Positions 1 to 12,080 of a stretch of DNA of 64,000 bases are shown here, piece by piece; positions within the stretch are counted from its first letter, which is position 1; every line of letters begins with the position of its first letter. A program made the position numbers and the translations under genes. The notes under the pieces were generated by a model. That model saw only the letters and a list, made by a program, of their open reading frames with translations, ran no database searches and had not been told where the DNA came from. Origin of the DNA: Syngnathus acus (taxonomy: Eukaryota; Chordata; Actinopteri; Syngnathiformes; Syngnathidae); assembly GCF_901709675.1 (NCBI RefSeq), contig NC_051092.1, positions 7,943,491-8,007,490 on the forward strand, written 5' to 3'.

Positions 1-241
1 AACTGGAGTGGAACACGATTTGCTATACAGTCCTTTTTTGTCAAATAGCCCAGTTTTTAATCTTGCGACCAATATTTCGGTTGAGCTAACATTACTGTGT
101 CTAACGGTCAAGTGATAAATCAATCACTCTCAAGTGCTCATCAGAAAAAACAAAGTGGATTGATCATCATCGCAAATTACGCAATGGGAGATTGTTAAAT
201 CAACCGGGTTTGAACACACATCAAACTGACAGTAGTCTCAG

Positions 242-350
242 GTTAGATTTGATGGACCAGTGACATTTAACAAATGGCACCCCGACAACTGGGAGGCCAA
301 TGATGACTGCCAGATGGATGAACTCTTGCTCTACGTGCGAATAATAAATG
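242..350 (+). pseudogene. decayed C-type-lectin-domain-like exon (candidate)
   Basis: Read in the frame starting gat-gga at position 251, the plus strand encodes FDGPVTFNKWHPDNWEANDD followed by CQM. This resembles the carbohydrate-recognition part of C-type lectin domains, where a DG..V.F..W.P segment is followed by N-W-x-x-(E/D)-D-C. The frame opens after a stop at 233-235, and a CAG that could be a splice acceptor ends at 241. Downstream, the expected W-N-D-x-x-C segment is represented only by IND, and the frame is disturbed by a 19-bp tandem duplication (337-374). No other lectin exon is visible in the window. It could be a relic of a lectin gene lying to the left, or a chance match, because only about 25 residues carry the signal. 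Confidence 0.3.
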
Positions 351-374
351 ATAGCGCGAATAATAAATGATATG
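337..374. repeat. 19-bp tandem duplication
   Basis: Two adjacent 19-bp units (337-355 and 356-374) start gcgaataataaatgata and differ only in their last bases. The duplication lies inside the lectin-like frame and shifts it. Confidence 0.9.
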
Positions 375-838
375 TGTTTTGTCTCGTTTCGTTTTAGCTT
401 GCCGATGCAACATGTTAAGGTTAATCTGTTTGATTTTGAGTTTAGTTCAGGTTTTGTTTTATTTGTTGTGGCTCGATTGTCCTGCAGAATGGAAATGTAT
501 TGTGCCATTGTAGAAATTAAAATTAAAAAATGTGGAAGACCAGTGTGATTAGAATATGCATGTACAATAAGAGTGTTGGTGGCTGGCAAGAAATAGGTTG
601 TATGCACGCAGCTCAGAGGCATTCTGGGAGGTCTTTTTTTCCAACCACAGCTATCTTGGGTGGTTACACACATGCTGCATGAGAAGAATGCTTGGCCAGG
701 TGTTAACTACCTGATGTTGACAGCATGCTCTGCGACACATTGCCAGATGAAAGCATACAAATCACTAAGGCTTACAACTATTGTGTAAGCAAAAAATGTT
801 ATCCAAAGAAGTCGTTTTAAGTTGTTGAGTGAATGTAT
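375..838. other. unannotated AT-rich stretch
   Basis: No repeat family, RNA gene or convincing coding segment is visible. The short open frames on both strands have no recognisable motif. Confidence 0.5.
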
Positions 839-907
839 CCCCCCCCCCCCCCTACACACCCACACACATATATATATGTTATATATATATATACACACAC
901 ACACACC
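839..907. repeat. C14 homopolymer with CA/TA microsatellite
   Basis: A run of 14 C (839-852) is followed by CA dinucleotides, a TA tract interrupted by gtt, and CA again up to about 906. It is simple sequence, likely to vary in length. Confidence 0.95.
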
Positions 908-3900
908 CTTCCAGCTTTTGGTTAGGAGCCTATGGCACAGTTTCCTGTGCACTTGTCCGCTTCAACAGTGTGGCATTATTAAGCTCTAAACAGCAGACAT
1001 CAGACTGAAGAAAGGATAAACCATACGTAGATGTGAATTGAATGGTCACTTGCTAGAGGAAATAATGTCTCAGATTGCAAAAAAAGTATTTTTTAATTTA
1101 GCGTCACAATTCATTGTTAAACTGAAATGACCTTATTTTATGGGTTGATGTCATTTGTACATTTTACTGCACTCCACTACTATAACCGTACCCAATGTGC
1201 AGCTTGCGTGGGATGACTGACCTTTGCTCCAAATCACATTAAATAGGCACCAGCCATTGCTCTGATCTTTAACAAGATAAACAGTACAGAACCAGCTGTC
1301 ATAGCCTCTCCATTTTGGCGGGGGGTACAATTTACCATGATAAAACTCTGAAATGAACTCGTTTTTTACTTAAACTTTCCAAGCTGTGCAGAGATGACTA
1401 TTAAAGCTTCAGAAGCCATATCCTCCATTCCTCTGGTACATTTCATCATCAATTATAGCACATCTTTAGTGAGAAGGTCCACTATCTCAGTGATGCGGCC
1501 GAATATGCTAATTTTCAAGATTATTCTATTTTCTAGTTTTAATGAAAATACTTTTAAATACACCGTTTTTTGATCAAGTACATAATGATATACTGTTAAG
1601 TTGTCTGACAATAAATAAATAAATAAATAGATAATGAAAAGATGGATTTTCAGGAATCGAAAGGTAAAGAATTGTTTTTGTCCTTCTGAAAATCTACCCC
1701 CACCGAGATCGAAAATTGTTCAGTAGGCTGCCCTTTGATAGATAACCCCATTCTGCATATTGCATTATCGTTTGAATCTGCAATTATGAGGCAATTTGTA
1801 AAATGCCATATTTAAAATAAGTCTTCATTAATTCCACAATATTTGGGAGTTATCTAGACAAAGGTATGAAATGAATCCAAAACTTTTTTAAATTTGCTCA
1901 TAAGTGTTGATTTCAACACACACATAATTCAGATGGATATCAAAATAGAAGGATGCTTGCTGTGGACATCTTAACACAATAACAGTATACATGCAAACAT
2001 TTTCACCACGTGGAAAAAATTGCTATCAACAGGAAGGCCTTTCTGCTTGTCAACTGTGATAAATGTGTAGTCCCTCAAAAATACATCATAGATCGTTTTG
2101 AAGGAAAGGCTATAAAAGAAAACATAATTGCAGCGAATAAGTATGTTGCTGTATTTCTCACCTATCTGTCCTCAAACATTTCAGATATTTGGTCTTGCAA
2201 GAATTATCGGAATTTTTGCTCATGGGGAAATTGTTTTTATTGCACCCTTATTCCTCTCTTAACTGTTACAGGCTTCCGTGGGTGTGCACTATTGCATACA
2301 GTAAAAGTGCTAAGATTGCTGACACCATGTCATTCTGTGCTACTCCTTCTGGACCAAAAACATGATTTTATCACATATTACTGCTCTTCTGTTTTGTTTA
2401 TCTCATACCTGCCTACCTGGTTTGTTTTTGTCTGAGGTTATTGGACTATGGTTATGATTGGAAGTGACAGCTATGATTGATGTTTGTCAAGCAAGCTAAA
2501 CTTTCACCATTGCCATAGAATTGGGTGACCTCCAAAACACAAACTACCAAAGGAAAGTGACGATAAATACAAAGCAATGTTATGAGAAGGACCAAAAGCA
2601 GGGTTGGCTTCTATGTGTGACTTGACCTTTCAAGAAAAATTGTGCTGAGAATTTGTCATCACCCCCCGCCCCCCCATCTTTTTCCCTCTTCTTAGATTAA
2701 ATTCCTCCTCTTTGGCTACTGAAGCGTAGGCTTGGTGGCACAGTGATCTTGTTGTGAACAACTGAGGGGTATGACCCAGAGGGGATTGATTGAAATACAC
2801 AATAAGAGAGGCTCAAACACAGACCAAAGAAGACAAGAGGTTCGGGGTTTGAGGTTGAGTAAGGCAGTCTTGTATGAATTGAATCAGAGAGGGTCACAGA
2901 AGGAAACATTACACCATACACAAAGGATGTAGTCTGGTGCCAGAACATTTCATTTGCTTCGTTTTCTTGTTTCCACTTTCATCAATGTAGTGCTTAATGT
3001 ATTATTACACCAACACTACATTTATGATGATGGTTTGCTTAATCATTTCGGGTATCAGGAATTCCACTTTTTTCTCTTTGTGGCTACACTGTCCATAGTT
3101 GCAGTCTACTGACCACCTCACATTAAAGAGTGGGAGTTATATCTGTTTTTTTTTTCCCATTCATGGTCTGTGTTTTGATTAGTTTTGTTTTGCCCAGTGT
3201 ATTCTTGTTTCTTGTTTATTTGCGAACCAATGTTTTGACACATGCCTCAGCTATGCCAAGAATCATGTGATAACTGTGAGCGAGGCCTCATAACACTGTA
3301 GCGGTTTTGAGCTGGGTGGGCATGTTTGGCATGGTAGATGTTTGGTGTTTGGTAGAACATTCCGAATGTCTCCAAATGTGTCAGAATCACTCATCAAATG
3401 AGGAGATTTGCCAGCATTACTGATAGAATACTTCACAATGAATATTTTCCACATACAAGCCATGGCGAGAGAACATTTTGATTAGAAATATTTTCATTGT
3501 AACACAGTAACTCTACCTACAAATACTAGAGGTAGTTGCATACATACATAGATGGACTGATAGCATGCGTACAGCGACAATAAATTTTTGATACTGCCAA
3601 ACACTTGATGGTAACACGTACATACACCATTCATTTCTTAAAATAACTAGAAAATAACTCAAATACAATGCCAGCTTATAACTATAGCCACACAATCAAT
3701 TATCCACAAGTACTCCTACACGACCATTCAGAAGCACTCCAGGCACTTATGATGAGGAATTGAATTATAAAATTATAATATCTACCAGGAGATCCCAACA
3801 ATGAAATATATTATATTGAAAGTCTCGTTGGAACATTCATCTACAGAAGAACATAATTACAGACTGGTTAGACAGCCGTTATTGAACACATGAAGCAGTG

Positions 3901-5222
3901 CCACACAAGAGATGGCTGACGTCAAAGACGCTTCGTCACCATTTCCCTCAAGAAGCAACAGGCAGATTTAGCTAAAAAAAAGGAGTGCATTTTAAATGTG
4001 TTAACTGCTTCTAAGCAGTGAATAATTTTCAAACAATTCTACCAAAGCTGTTCATTGCTGCAGAAAGCTTTGATTTCTTCATCTCTGGCGTTCCTGTTTC
4101 TCATGTCATTGTCTCCACTTGCTCTTGCCAGCCCGCTCCTCAAGTCAACCTACGATCCCTCTCTAACCACTTGTGTCTTGTCCAAGTTGTCTCATCAGTC
4201 TTGTTTGAATTGAGGTAACGGATGTCTTGGATCAATATGAAATGTCACGTGTCCTATGTCTTCTATTGTGGTGAGTCTGCCACTGCATTTCTTTTTTCAC
4301 TTTGTAAATTACTAGTTCATTTTTAAAAAGTCAAAATTTCGGGAGTCATTTCAACCATTGAAAAGCACAAGTTCTGCACGAATAAATATACTTATTACAC
4401 AAACCCATATAATCATACTTTCAAAGAATTTGTTTTTTCCCCTGTGAGAGCAGGAGCTTGAAAAAGGCTTAAACAGAAACTCAAAACCTGCCTCACCTTT
4501 GTACCGGAAATGCTTAATAGGTTGGCAGCATATGGTCCATCAACCCCAAAAACTAAATAACAGCGTTTTCTACCTTTGAGGACAGAAACCTTTGCTGCCC
4601 ACTAATTTCTGACAAGTCGTAAAACTTTCTTTTATCAGCAGTTGGCTTTTAAAATAAGTGAATAAATCACTCACAGCAATCATCTGTATGCACTCACAAG
4701 GACTTCACACTACTTCCCACACTCTCACCTGTTAAAGTTACCTGATTTATACCACATTATATTGCACTTTGTAAATGCACATTGTTGTTTTGACTGAGAC
4801 AAAATACCTATGCAAATAGAACTAAGAGAAAATAGGTCACAGACTTAATATAGTGTTCGCGATAAAAGGCTTTGTTTATAAATCATGACATAACTGGTAT
4901 GTCTCACTATTTGTTGTTGTATAGAAGAAAGAGACCAATAGTCATTGGGTTTGAATGTTAATTATTGTGTATTCCGAAATATCTGATTTGATTCTATGCT
5001 TGGCTACAGTGCAGACTGGAATCCTGGTTAAAATAAGCCATTTTAAGCAAATGTGAGGCTTTGTAAAGCTCTTTGGCAGCCATCGAATGGTGTAGATTCT
5101 TTGATACACACTCCACCATTTTAATCAAATTGGATTTATCATCTGTTGGACAATTACTTTCTTTTTTCCCCCTCGGACTGACGGATGGACAGGCCAGAAA
5201 ATGAAAGGTCCACTTGGAACAA
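908..5222. other. 4.3 kb of unique AT-rich DNA, no gene recognised
   Basis: It contains a short AAAT run (1610-1629) and a C-rich patch (2661-2676). A 141-codon open stretch on the plus strand (2010-2435) has no domain, signal peptide or splice context that I can support. Nothing else is recognisable on either strand. Confidence 0.5.
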
Positions 5223-5280
5223 ATTAGGGTTCAGTGTCTTGCTCAAGGACACTTTGACATGGTCACCAGGGTTGAGGATT
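5223..5280 (-). mobile_element. short fragment of tRNA-derived SINE (kind B)
   Basis: The stretch containing gtgtcttgctcaaggacac and tttgacatggtcaccaggg matches the middle of the more complete minus-strand SINE at 9704-9900. Only this central segment remains. Its left part overlaps the end of the acidic pseudogene frame. Confidence 0.7.
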
Positions 5281-5748
5281 GGTTCCGATTTCCATCTTGT
5301 CGTCACCCTCCTTGCAAAGCTCTTGCTCGTCTGAAGTGCTAGGTCCCATATCTGTCTCTCCCTCACACTCTTTGTGATATTTAGATTGTTTGAGGGGTTG
5401 TCCTCGGACAGTTGTATTCTGCACTCAAGGATCCTCAGCCATATCCTTATCCTGGACTGCCCCCTCTGATTGGCCCTCAACTGGAATCTCCTCCTCTTGC
5501 TGCTGCGGTTTGTCACCCAGCATGTTGCTCTCCATCTGAGAGGCCTCACAGTGGGCCTCATCCACCACCTCCTCTGTCTCCACCTCTGAATCTTTCGTAC
5601 ACTCCCCATCTCCACCTCAGTCACTTTTGTGGTTATCCTTGTCCTCTTCTGTTTACATGTCAGAATTGTTCTTGTGGCGCTCCGCCTTCTCCACATCCAT
5701 TTCACTATTTTGGTTTTCTTCCTTCAGCCTATCCACTTCTGATGATTT
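5263..5748 (-). pseudogene. acidic coding-like frame with three internal stops
   Basis: One minus-strand frame runs for about 160 codons with no frameshift. It is interrupted only by stops at 5655-5653 (TAA), 5619-5617 (TGA) and 5427-5425 (TGA), where a random frame would give about eight. The product would be rich in Glu, Asp, Gln, Lys and Ser. Readable pieces include EVDRLKEENQNSEMDVEKAE, SEVETEEVVDEAHCEASQ, DKPQQQEEEIPVEGQSEG and GPSTSDEQELCKEGDDKMEI, with the look of a disordered acidic protein tail. The last codons run into a SINE fragment, which probably truncated it. A CTAAC and a CAG just upstream (about 5757 and 5739) could be a branch point and acceptor, but the polypyrimidine tract is poor. 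I do not recognise the parent gene. It could be a retrocopy, a degenerate last exon, or a purine-rich low-complexity stretch that only looks coding. Confidence 0.4.
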
Positions 5749-8700
5749 TCAAATGAGTTAGGTACATGTAGGGATAGCAAGCAAGGGTATGCTGGACACA
5801 ATACGCACTCCATAAAACTTGCCTTGTCTGCTCATGAGCAGGTGAGCAGTCTACCAAGGACCACTGGATATTTCCCCTTATCAAACGTGCCTGCTCTGGT
5901 GTAGTCTCTGGAGGTGTGAAGCCATACCAGCACAGCAAGAGCATGCAACCTTCACGCATAGAGATTTTCCTGTCAAATACAGCTTATTTTTTTAGATTGA
6001 ATATAACTTTTGTTTGGCTGCAGTTCCTGCTAAAAATGTTGACTCGCAGAGCATTGCGTTGTATATGGAGGATGCAACTCTCAATGATATTAAGGCATTA
6101 TTTGCTGGGTCAAGAGGATAACATAGTAAAAAATAATTTCAGTGGAAATGTTGCTAACGTTGTACACATGCACGCGTGATTACTCAGTAAGGCGGTAGGG
6201 CTCTGCCGCAGTGAACAAGAGAGCACACCTAACAGGCTGCAGGCACTGATATCGATCGTCCTTGAAGGCTCAGGGATATAGATGAGTTACAAAACCACCA
6301 TTAATTACAAATCACTTCAGCCATGAGGGTAAATGAGAGGAAAAAGCTGCAAAAAGTGACATAGGATACACATAGACATTCATATGTGCGTATGTACATA
6401 CATACATACATGCATACGTACATACTACGTACACACTGTGTATAGTGTCTGATCATTTTGTTCAGCTATAATTAGGTGTGATTAAATTAATACAGCACTT
6501 GCACAGTTTACTTTATATATGGTATGCAACAATGATTATTAAATCAATATCTAGTGTCCATGAAAAATTATATGTATAAATGCTTAGCGGATGTATTCGT
6601 GCAAGCAGACACATCACGATACTGTAGTGAGTTGGTGCGTGGTGCTAATCCTACAACAGGTTCACAAATGCCTCTTCTTCTTGCAGTCTCAAGTAAGTAA
6701 CAGTAAGGTTACACTTTGCATTAAAAACAGTATGCTTCTGCACAAACTGTTTAGTTCCATCTGACTTCCCTTCCAAATAGCAAGTTCTTGTGTCTCAAGT
6801 CTTAATATTATTAAATCCTATCCCATATTGAAATCATAATATTGTTATTATAAGACTTTATCCATCTAGGGGGGACTAATAACACTAATAACTAACAACA
6901 CTAACTATTGTATGTTGGATTATTATGACCTCCATTTGACATACTGTGTTTTAAAAACAGTTTGTAGTCACCACCAACGCAGCCCTGACGGTGTTTACTG
7001 CCTCACTCCTTGTATTGTTTGAGAGTCTCTGTTCAGATGTCATCTCTGAGGTTAAGACTGGGGTTATATTTTTTTTCTTCCTTTGACTGTTGCCTGAATT
7101 ATACAGTATGTGCAAGTCAATGTGATTCATGATGCTATGTACGGTAGCTTGTTACATACAGTATGCCAGCTTGGCTTCTTCACAGCACTTTTGCTTTGTT
7201 GAATAAATAAAGAGTGAAAAAACGCGGGGAGCTGAAAAGATTATAAGAAAACAACAACTCAGTACTGTGCTGATGGACCCAGAGAGCTGGTCCATGTGTT
7301 TGGAGCCGCAAACAGATGACTCACCCCATGCGTTTGCAACCCACACTGTGTCACGGACTTGACTTTATCTTTGCTGATTCGCTGGAGGAATTCAAACAGT
7401 TAGCAATCTTATATCAAGACCCAAATAAATTTCTGAACACCCACATTTGTTGTTGAATGCATATATTTTGGCAAACTGTCGACATGCCGCGAGACCGTGC
7501 ACCATTTTAAAAGAGCTTGCTAATATAAAATTAAGAATGCAAATTGTAGCATTTTTTTTTCATGTCAAAAACATCTTATCAGTTTTATTGCCAACCAGAA
7601 GAACCACAAAAAACGTCTTTATTCTCTTTTTCTTTTTCTAAAATAAGCATTAAATTGGCAGTTTAAATTTAGGGCTTAGAGGGACTGTTGATTGGGCAGA
7701 ACATAGATTGACACTGTATGTTACAGGTCTGTATGTAAAAATAAGGTCGGCACTAAAATTAGTAGTGATTCAGCCTGCCTATGTCATTGAAAGGTGAAGC
7801 CAAACATTGTCATATTGTTTCCTTGCTTACTTTACCATATTCTGTTGTCACCTAGTGTCACCAAAATTCATACGCAAAGGTTTACACATATCCACTTCAA
7901 ACTATGAAAATATAAAAGAAATTGGCACAATATTTTGGATTATATTGACTTTAAATGTGAAATCCTATGAGGAGATCCTATTATCACCTTCACACCTTCA
8001 CAAAATTAAAAATACTGTGTCGGTCGTTGTAATATTTTTATGTGCATATGGGTTTTGGTGGTGATTGGTCATAATTTTATGACATTTAGCGAGGCCAAAT
8101 ATTGATTGCCGTTTTTGGACCCAACGTACACAGCTACAATTACTTAAAATGGACAAACTGTGTCCGACTCCTAACGCAAAATGCCAATATTGCTGAGTAA
8201 ACAGGGGTGTTGATTTCTCCAAAACATGCTGTTAAAATGGAAAATGTAAGCCAATTTGATTTTCTTGAGGTTTTGAGTGAAAATGGGCCATCGTGACTGG
8301 ACTGTTCGTTTAATCTTTATCTTCAGGCATATTTGGCCTTCGACTTGTTTTTTTGCGCATCATTGTACAGATTTTGGGCATCATTTTGAATTTTTAGAGT
8401 GAAACGACTTGTCCGTGATTAATATTCGGTGTGTAGCTGTGTATGTGAGCAATCACAACTCATCCGTAAAGTCTACTTTTTCTAGGTCTGACAGGCATGC
8501 CTCAGCACACAGAGCTGCATGTTGTATTCTATGCCTACAAAGCTGATTTCCAATCACTGTTTCATTTGAGATGTAGTGCAAACGTATGAAGAAAAAGCGG
8601 GCGAAAGAAATCCACAGCTTTCTTTCCTTCTGTCTCTGCCTGACTCTCTTTCTGAGACTCCACTTGTGTTGCTTGTATTTTATAGTGACAAGACACGACC

Positions 8701-9087
8701 TGAATACGAAGGCCGTAATTCTTGACAGTCTCCCTTTATTTGCCTCTTATCGCCGTGATAAGATGATTTTCACTCTCTGGGTTTGTTGACAGAGGATGGC
8801 CTGGTCTCATTTTGTCTCTCGCTTGCACCTCTCCTATCTTCCACACGGTGCACAGTGCACACAGTGCTGTTTGTACAGTAGGAGGGTTGAAGAACACAAG
8901 ATGATTATGGGAAGTCATTCTGCCAAACATACCACGAAGACAGCGTTAGGAAATAATGATGTTTAAATGTTTTATTCATTTGTGCCAATGCGACGCTTCA
9001 TTATATAATAATGAGGATTAAATATCTGATTATGTACTCTATTTTCACTTGACATCTTTGGGAAACAGCAGAGAGGGACAACTTAAG
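5749..9087. other. 3.3 kb of unique DNA, no gene recognised
   Basis: A 76-codon open frame just upstream of the acidic pseudogene (5729-5959, minus) contains TPEQARLIRGNIQWSLVDC, but I cannot assign it to a family. Apart from the TACA array near 6.4 kb, no repeat family is evident. Confidence 0.5.
6391..6432. repeat. degenerate TACA/TGCA array
   Basis: Repeated tacatacatacatgcatacg units form a short, partly self-complementary tetranucleotide array. Confidence 0.8.
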
Positions 9088-9203
9088 GCTTTGGGAGCTT
9101 AAGATCAGGGGATGCTTTGAGAATAATTGTCAATTTTTGTCTATGTGAAGCCCTTTGAGACTGCTTGTGATTTAGGGCTATACAAATAAACTTGACTTGA
9201 CTT
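9088..9203 (+). mobile_element. 5'-truncated retroelement tail (TTGACTTGAC type)
   Basis: The sequence contains aagatcaggggatg, then gtgaagccctttgagactg and gggctatacaaataaa, ending in cttgacttgactt. This 3' end is very common in teleost genomes and recurs at 30480-30945 and 57985-58054. The terminal short tandem repeat and variable 5' truncation fit reverse-transcribed insertions. I cannot tell from the sequence whether the source is a LINE or a SINE using LINE machinery. Confidence 0.8.
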
Positions 9204-9703
9204 ATTTTTGACTATCAGAAAATGATTGATGGTCACAAAACGCATGTAAAATTAACTAGCGGAGACCATCTGAGCAGAAAACAGAAACATGACTCAAAGG
9301 GAGATTAAAATAGGTCAAACATTGTGTCTGCATAAGCCCACATTCCCAAACAATTACCGTGTTATGATGCCATTGAATTCTCTAGTAGTCTATGCATTGT
9401 GTTGAACTTTTCATCTTGCAAACAATATCTTCATTTTGATTAATGAGCCCAGAGAATATTCCTTTCAGTCATTAGTGTGTCACAAAAGATGTTGAGACAG
9501 TACATTCCAAACTGCTCAAGTGCGATGGATACAAATCTGAAGGCTGTTTCATAACGTCCACATTTACCCTTGACACTCTCTTCAAGATATGAAATACAAG
9601 CATATCTTTTGAAGATATTTTTCAAAATTTTCACTTGGGATGGAAGATCCATAAATTAATTGCCACATGTTTATTGTATATGTACATCTCTTGATAAAAT
9701 CTC
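9204..9703. other. unannotated stretch
   Basis: Unique AT-rich sequence without recognisable repeats or coding signal. Confidence 0.5.
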
Positions 9704-9900
9704 TTTCACTTGTACAGCCCCTTTCCACCTGTTGAGGCCCTCAAAGCGCTTCACACTGAAATCACACTCACCTACTGATGGCACAGCATCAGGAGCAATT
9801 GGTAGTTCAGTATCTTGCTCGAGGATATTTTGACAAGGTCACAATGGCCGGGGATCGAACCCCCAACCCCTGGGTTGGGAGACCACTGAGCCACGAAACC
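9704..9900 (-). mobile_element. tRNA-derived SINE (kind B), near full length
   Basis: Read on the minus strand, the head at about 9900-9845 has an A-box-like gtggctcagtggt and an intact B box, ggttcgatcccc, 30-odd bases later. This is the internal RNA polymerase III promoter of tRNA-derived SINEs. The body continues with a caagatactgaac segment and a gaagcgctttgag motif toward the 3' end. Related copies are at 48785-48945 (plus) and 5223-5280 (minus). Confidence 0.85.
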
Positions 9901-9905
9901 TGTAG

Positions 9906-12055
9906 ATAAGATCTCTGACCATCTTCAGAAACAAGTTCATGGGCTACACTTAATTCTCAGGGAAAAAAAAAAAAAGTGTTGTGTCCACCGACCAGCTTTG
10001 CCCTCTTCTCACAAGGCTGGGACAAGAGTTAATTGTTCCCACGATGGTGTCAGGTTGTGGAATTGATCAATGTTAACGGCTCATTCCCTGGGACATTGCA
10101 CGAGTGGGGGGAAAACAAACCGTATGAAAAAACGGTATTCTGTTTTTGTGACATCTGACAGGCAAAAGGACAGCATCTGATTATTTTTGCTCTGTTGGAA
10201 TCACAAAATCAATGCACCGCCATTGCTCATACACTCATTAGCCTCCCTATTAAAGCAGATACACACTAAATGGATCAACTCGTGGCACTTCAGGACAGAG
10301 TTGACCCATTGCTTTTTGTTTTATTCCATGCGACCATACTTTATTTAACAAGGCTCTTAGCTTGAATGTTAATGTTTATTTGAACAAGGTTGTTTCACAC
10401 CTTTGCACACCATAAAAACTATTAAAAACGACTCTGTTGCAGTTATATTCTAATAACATAAGCACGGATGGCGGGTTTGGTCATTTGTTTTAGCTGAAAT
10501 CAAATGGAACTATCAAAATGTGCCATATGGCAGATTACACACATGATGTCAATGCCAGGCCCTCATTTATTTGTATTAGGGCCAATAAGATATCTGATTG
10601 AAACCAAACTGAGTAGGCCTGCCTTGTTTCAACATAATACTACGAAAATCTTAATAGATTAATTTAATTCTCCCTAATGTTTCTCCATCATTCATTACAG
10701 ACGGCATGTCTACAGGAGCAGCTGCTTCCTCCTCTTCTCCTTCCTCTTGTGCATCTAGTTCATTTGATTATTCTGCATGTTCCACTAAGGCTTTGTTCAG
10801 ACTGCAGGAAAATCAGATTTGTTTCTCAAATCGCATCACAAAGACAGACTTCCACACTGTTATTTGCAAATGATCAGATCCAATTGGAGTGTTCCGACAA
10901 CACCAATTCCTTTTAGATGCCTCACTAATGATGTGAGTTTCTGTACATGTCAGTGACGTGGTTTAGTGCCATGCCGTAGCAAGGAAGCAGCTGCAACAGA
11001 CAATCCTCATCAGTAACTGTTCACAAACCTGTTTTGTTGACTTACACACTGGAGTTCACTGCATGTGACAGAAACAACGATTTCAAAGACACAATGAAAG
11101 GAGGTGACACAAAACAGGTAGTTGGAGTTACAAAGTCAGTGTTCTCTCTGTGTTTGTCCTCCACTTGCTCACATGAAACAATGTCACCAACCAGGCCGTT
11201 CTAAGAATATATTATACAACTGAATATTTCTCAAGTCTGCAAGCCCACTGTGTCCAGATACCTAATGTGCTTGTCCTGATTTTAAAAGACTCACATGTCA
11301 CTGGGTTCATTATTTCTGTGCTGTCCTACTGAAAGAAAAGGAGTGTTAAAAATGTCTCTTGGTTAAATGGCAGAGTTAATTGTACGGTTGCAAGAATCTG
11401 GTGTGATGATAAATGAAAATAACTCAAAGGAGCCCACACAGAATGCAATCCTCTGGTGAGAAGTCAAGCAAGGTTTACAGCTGTTACCATCTGCTTCAGC
11501 TAAGGTTCTTAATGAGTCAAAAGTAGTCCTGGAGAGCATCCTTTTGCATTAACTATTTAGTTTAAGCATGTTGCTGTAAACAACCCCCATACTTTATTTG
11601 ACCACACTGTGACTTTCTCAGGCACATTATGAACTTCTCAATGTGGCAAGAATAAGTGAGTCATGAACAGCATTTATATACAGTTTGTTGTGATGTCACA
11701 TGATTCCTAGCACTCTGCATTTTGAGTATCTGAAACTACACATTGTATTTAGTGCAAAGACTACTTTACTGCATTTCTGATTTTTTTTGTCGTTCTTTTT
11801 TCAATACAATAATCGATCACTTTTCAGACATGTCACTTAAGTATCCTTGCACCATATAACGAGTTCCGCCACGTAGTGAATTTGGAATTTGGAATTTAAA
11901 TGCTAATTTGCTGTAGTCAAATACTGCTATGTTTTGTGGCATCAGTTAGTAGAAGAGGTATTATTCTAGAGTGTGCACCTCTAAATCTAACCGGCTATAC
12001 CTTCTACACCTTTTAGGGGGCAGTGTAGCTCTATTAAAGAACACAGTACCATGAA
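9906..12055. other. mostly unique DNA; possible DNA-transposon relic near 10.8 kb
   Basis: The stretch around 10795-10935 (ttgttcagactgcaggaaaa, tttctcaaatcgc) resembles non-autonomous DNA transposons I associate with teleosts, but I see no paired ends. A serine-rich open frame lies after a plausible acceptor (cattcattacag, about 10697) but has no good donor. A (GAATTTG)-like triplet lies near 11880. No gene is recognised. Confidence 0.4.
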
Positions 12056-12080
12056 GGGGGGGGGGGGGGGGGGGGGGGGG
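12056..12080. repeat. G25 homopolymer
   Basis: Twenty-five consecutive G on the plus strand, the longest G run in the window. It could fold as a G-quadruplex, and such runs are also prone to assembly or read-length error. Confidence 0.98.

Noticed and set aside
2010-2435. 141-codon open frame on the plus strand
   Set aside because: It starts with GTG, has no domain or splice context, and an AT-rich 4-kb stretch can yield such a frame by chance.
2715-2780. tRNA-like SINE head (ggtggcacagtgatcttgtt, ggtatgaccc)
   Set aside because: Too diverged, and no SINE body follows, so the resemblance may be chance.
10677-10916. Serine-rich exon after a good acceptor at 10697
   Set aside because: No consensus donor, and the second half looks like a DNA-transposon relic.
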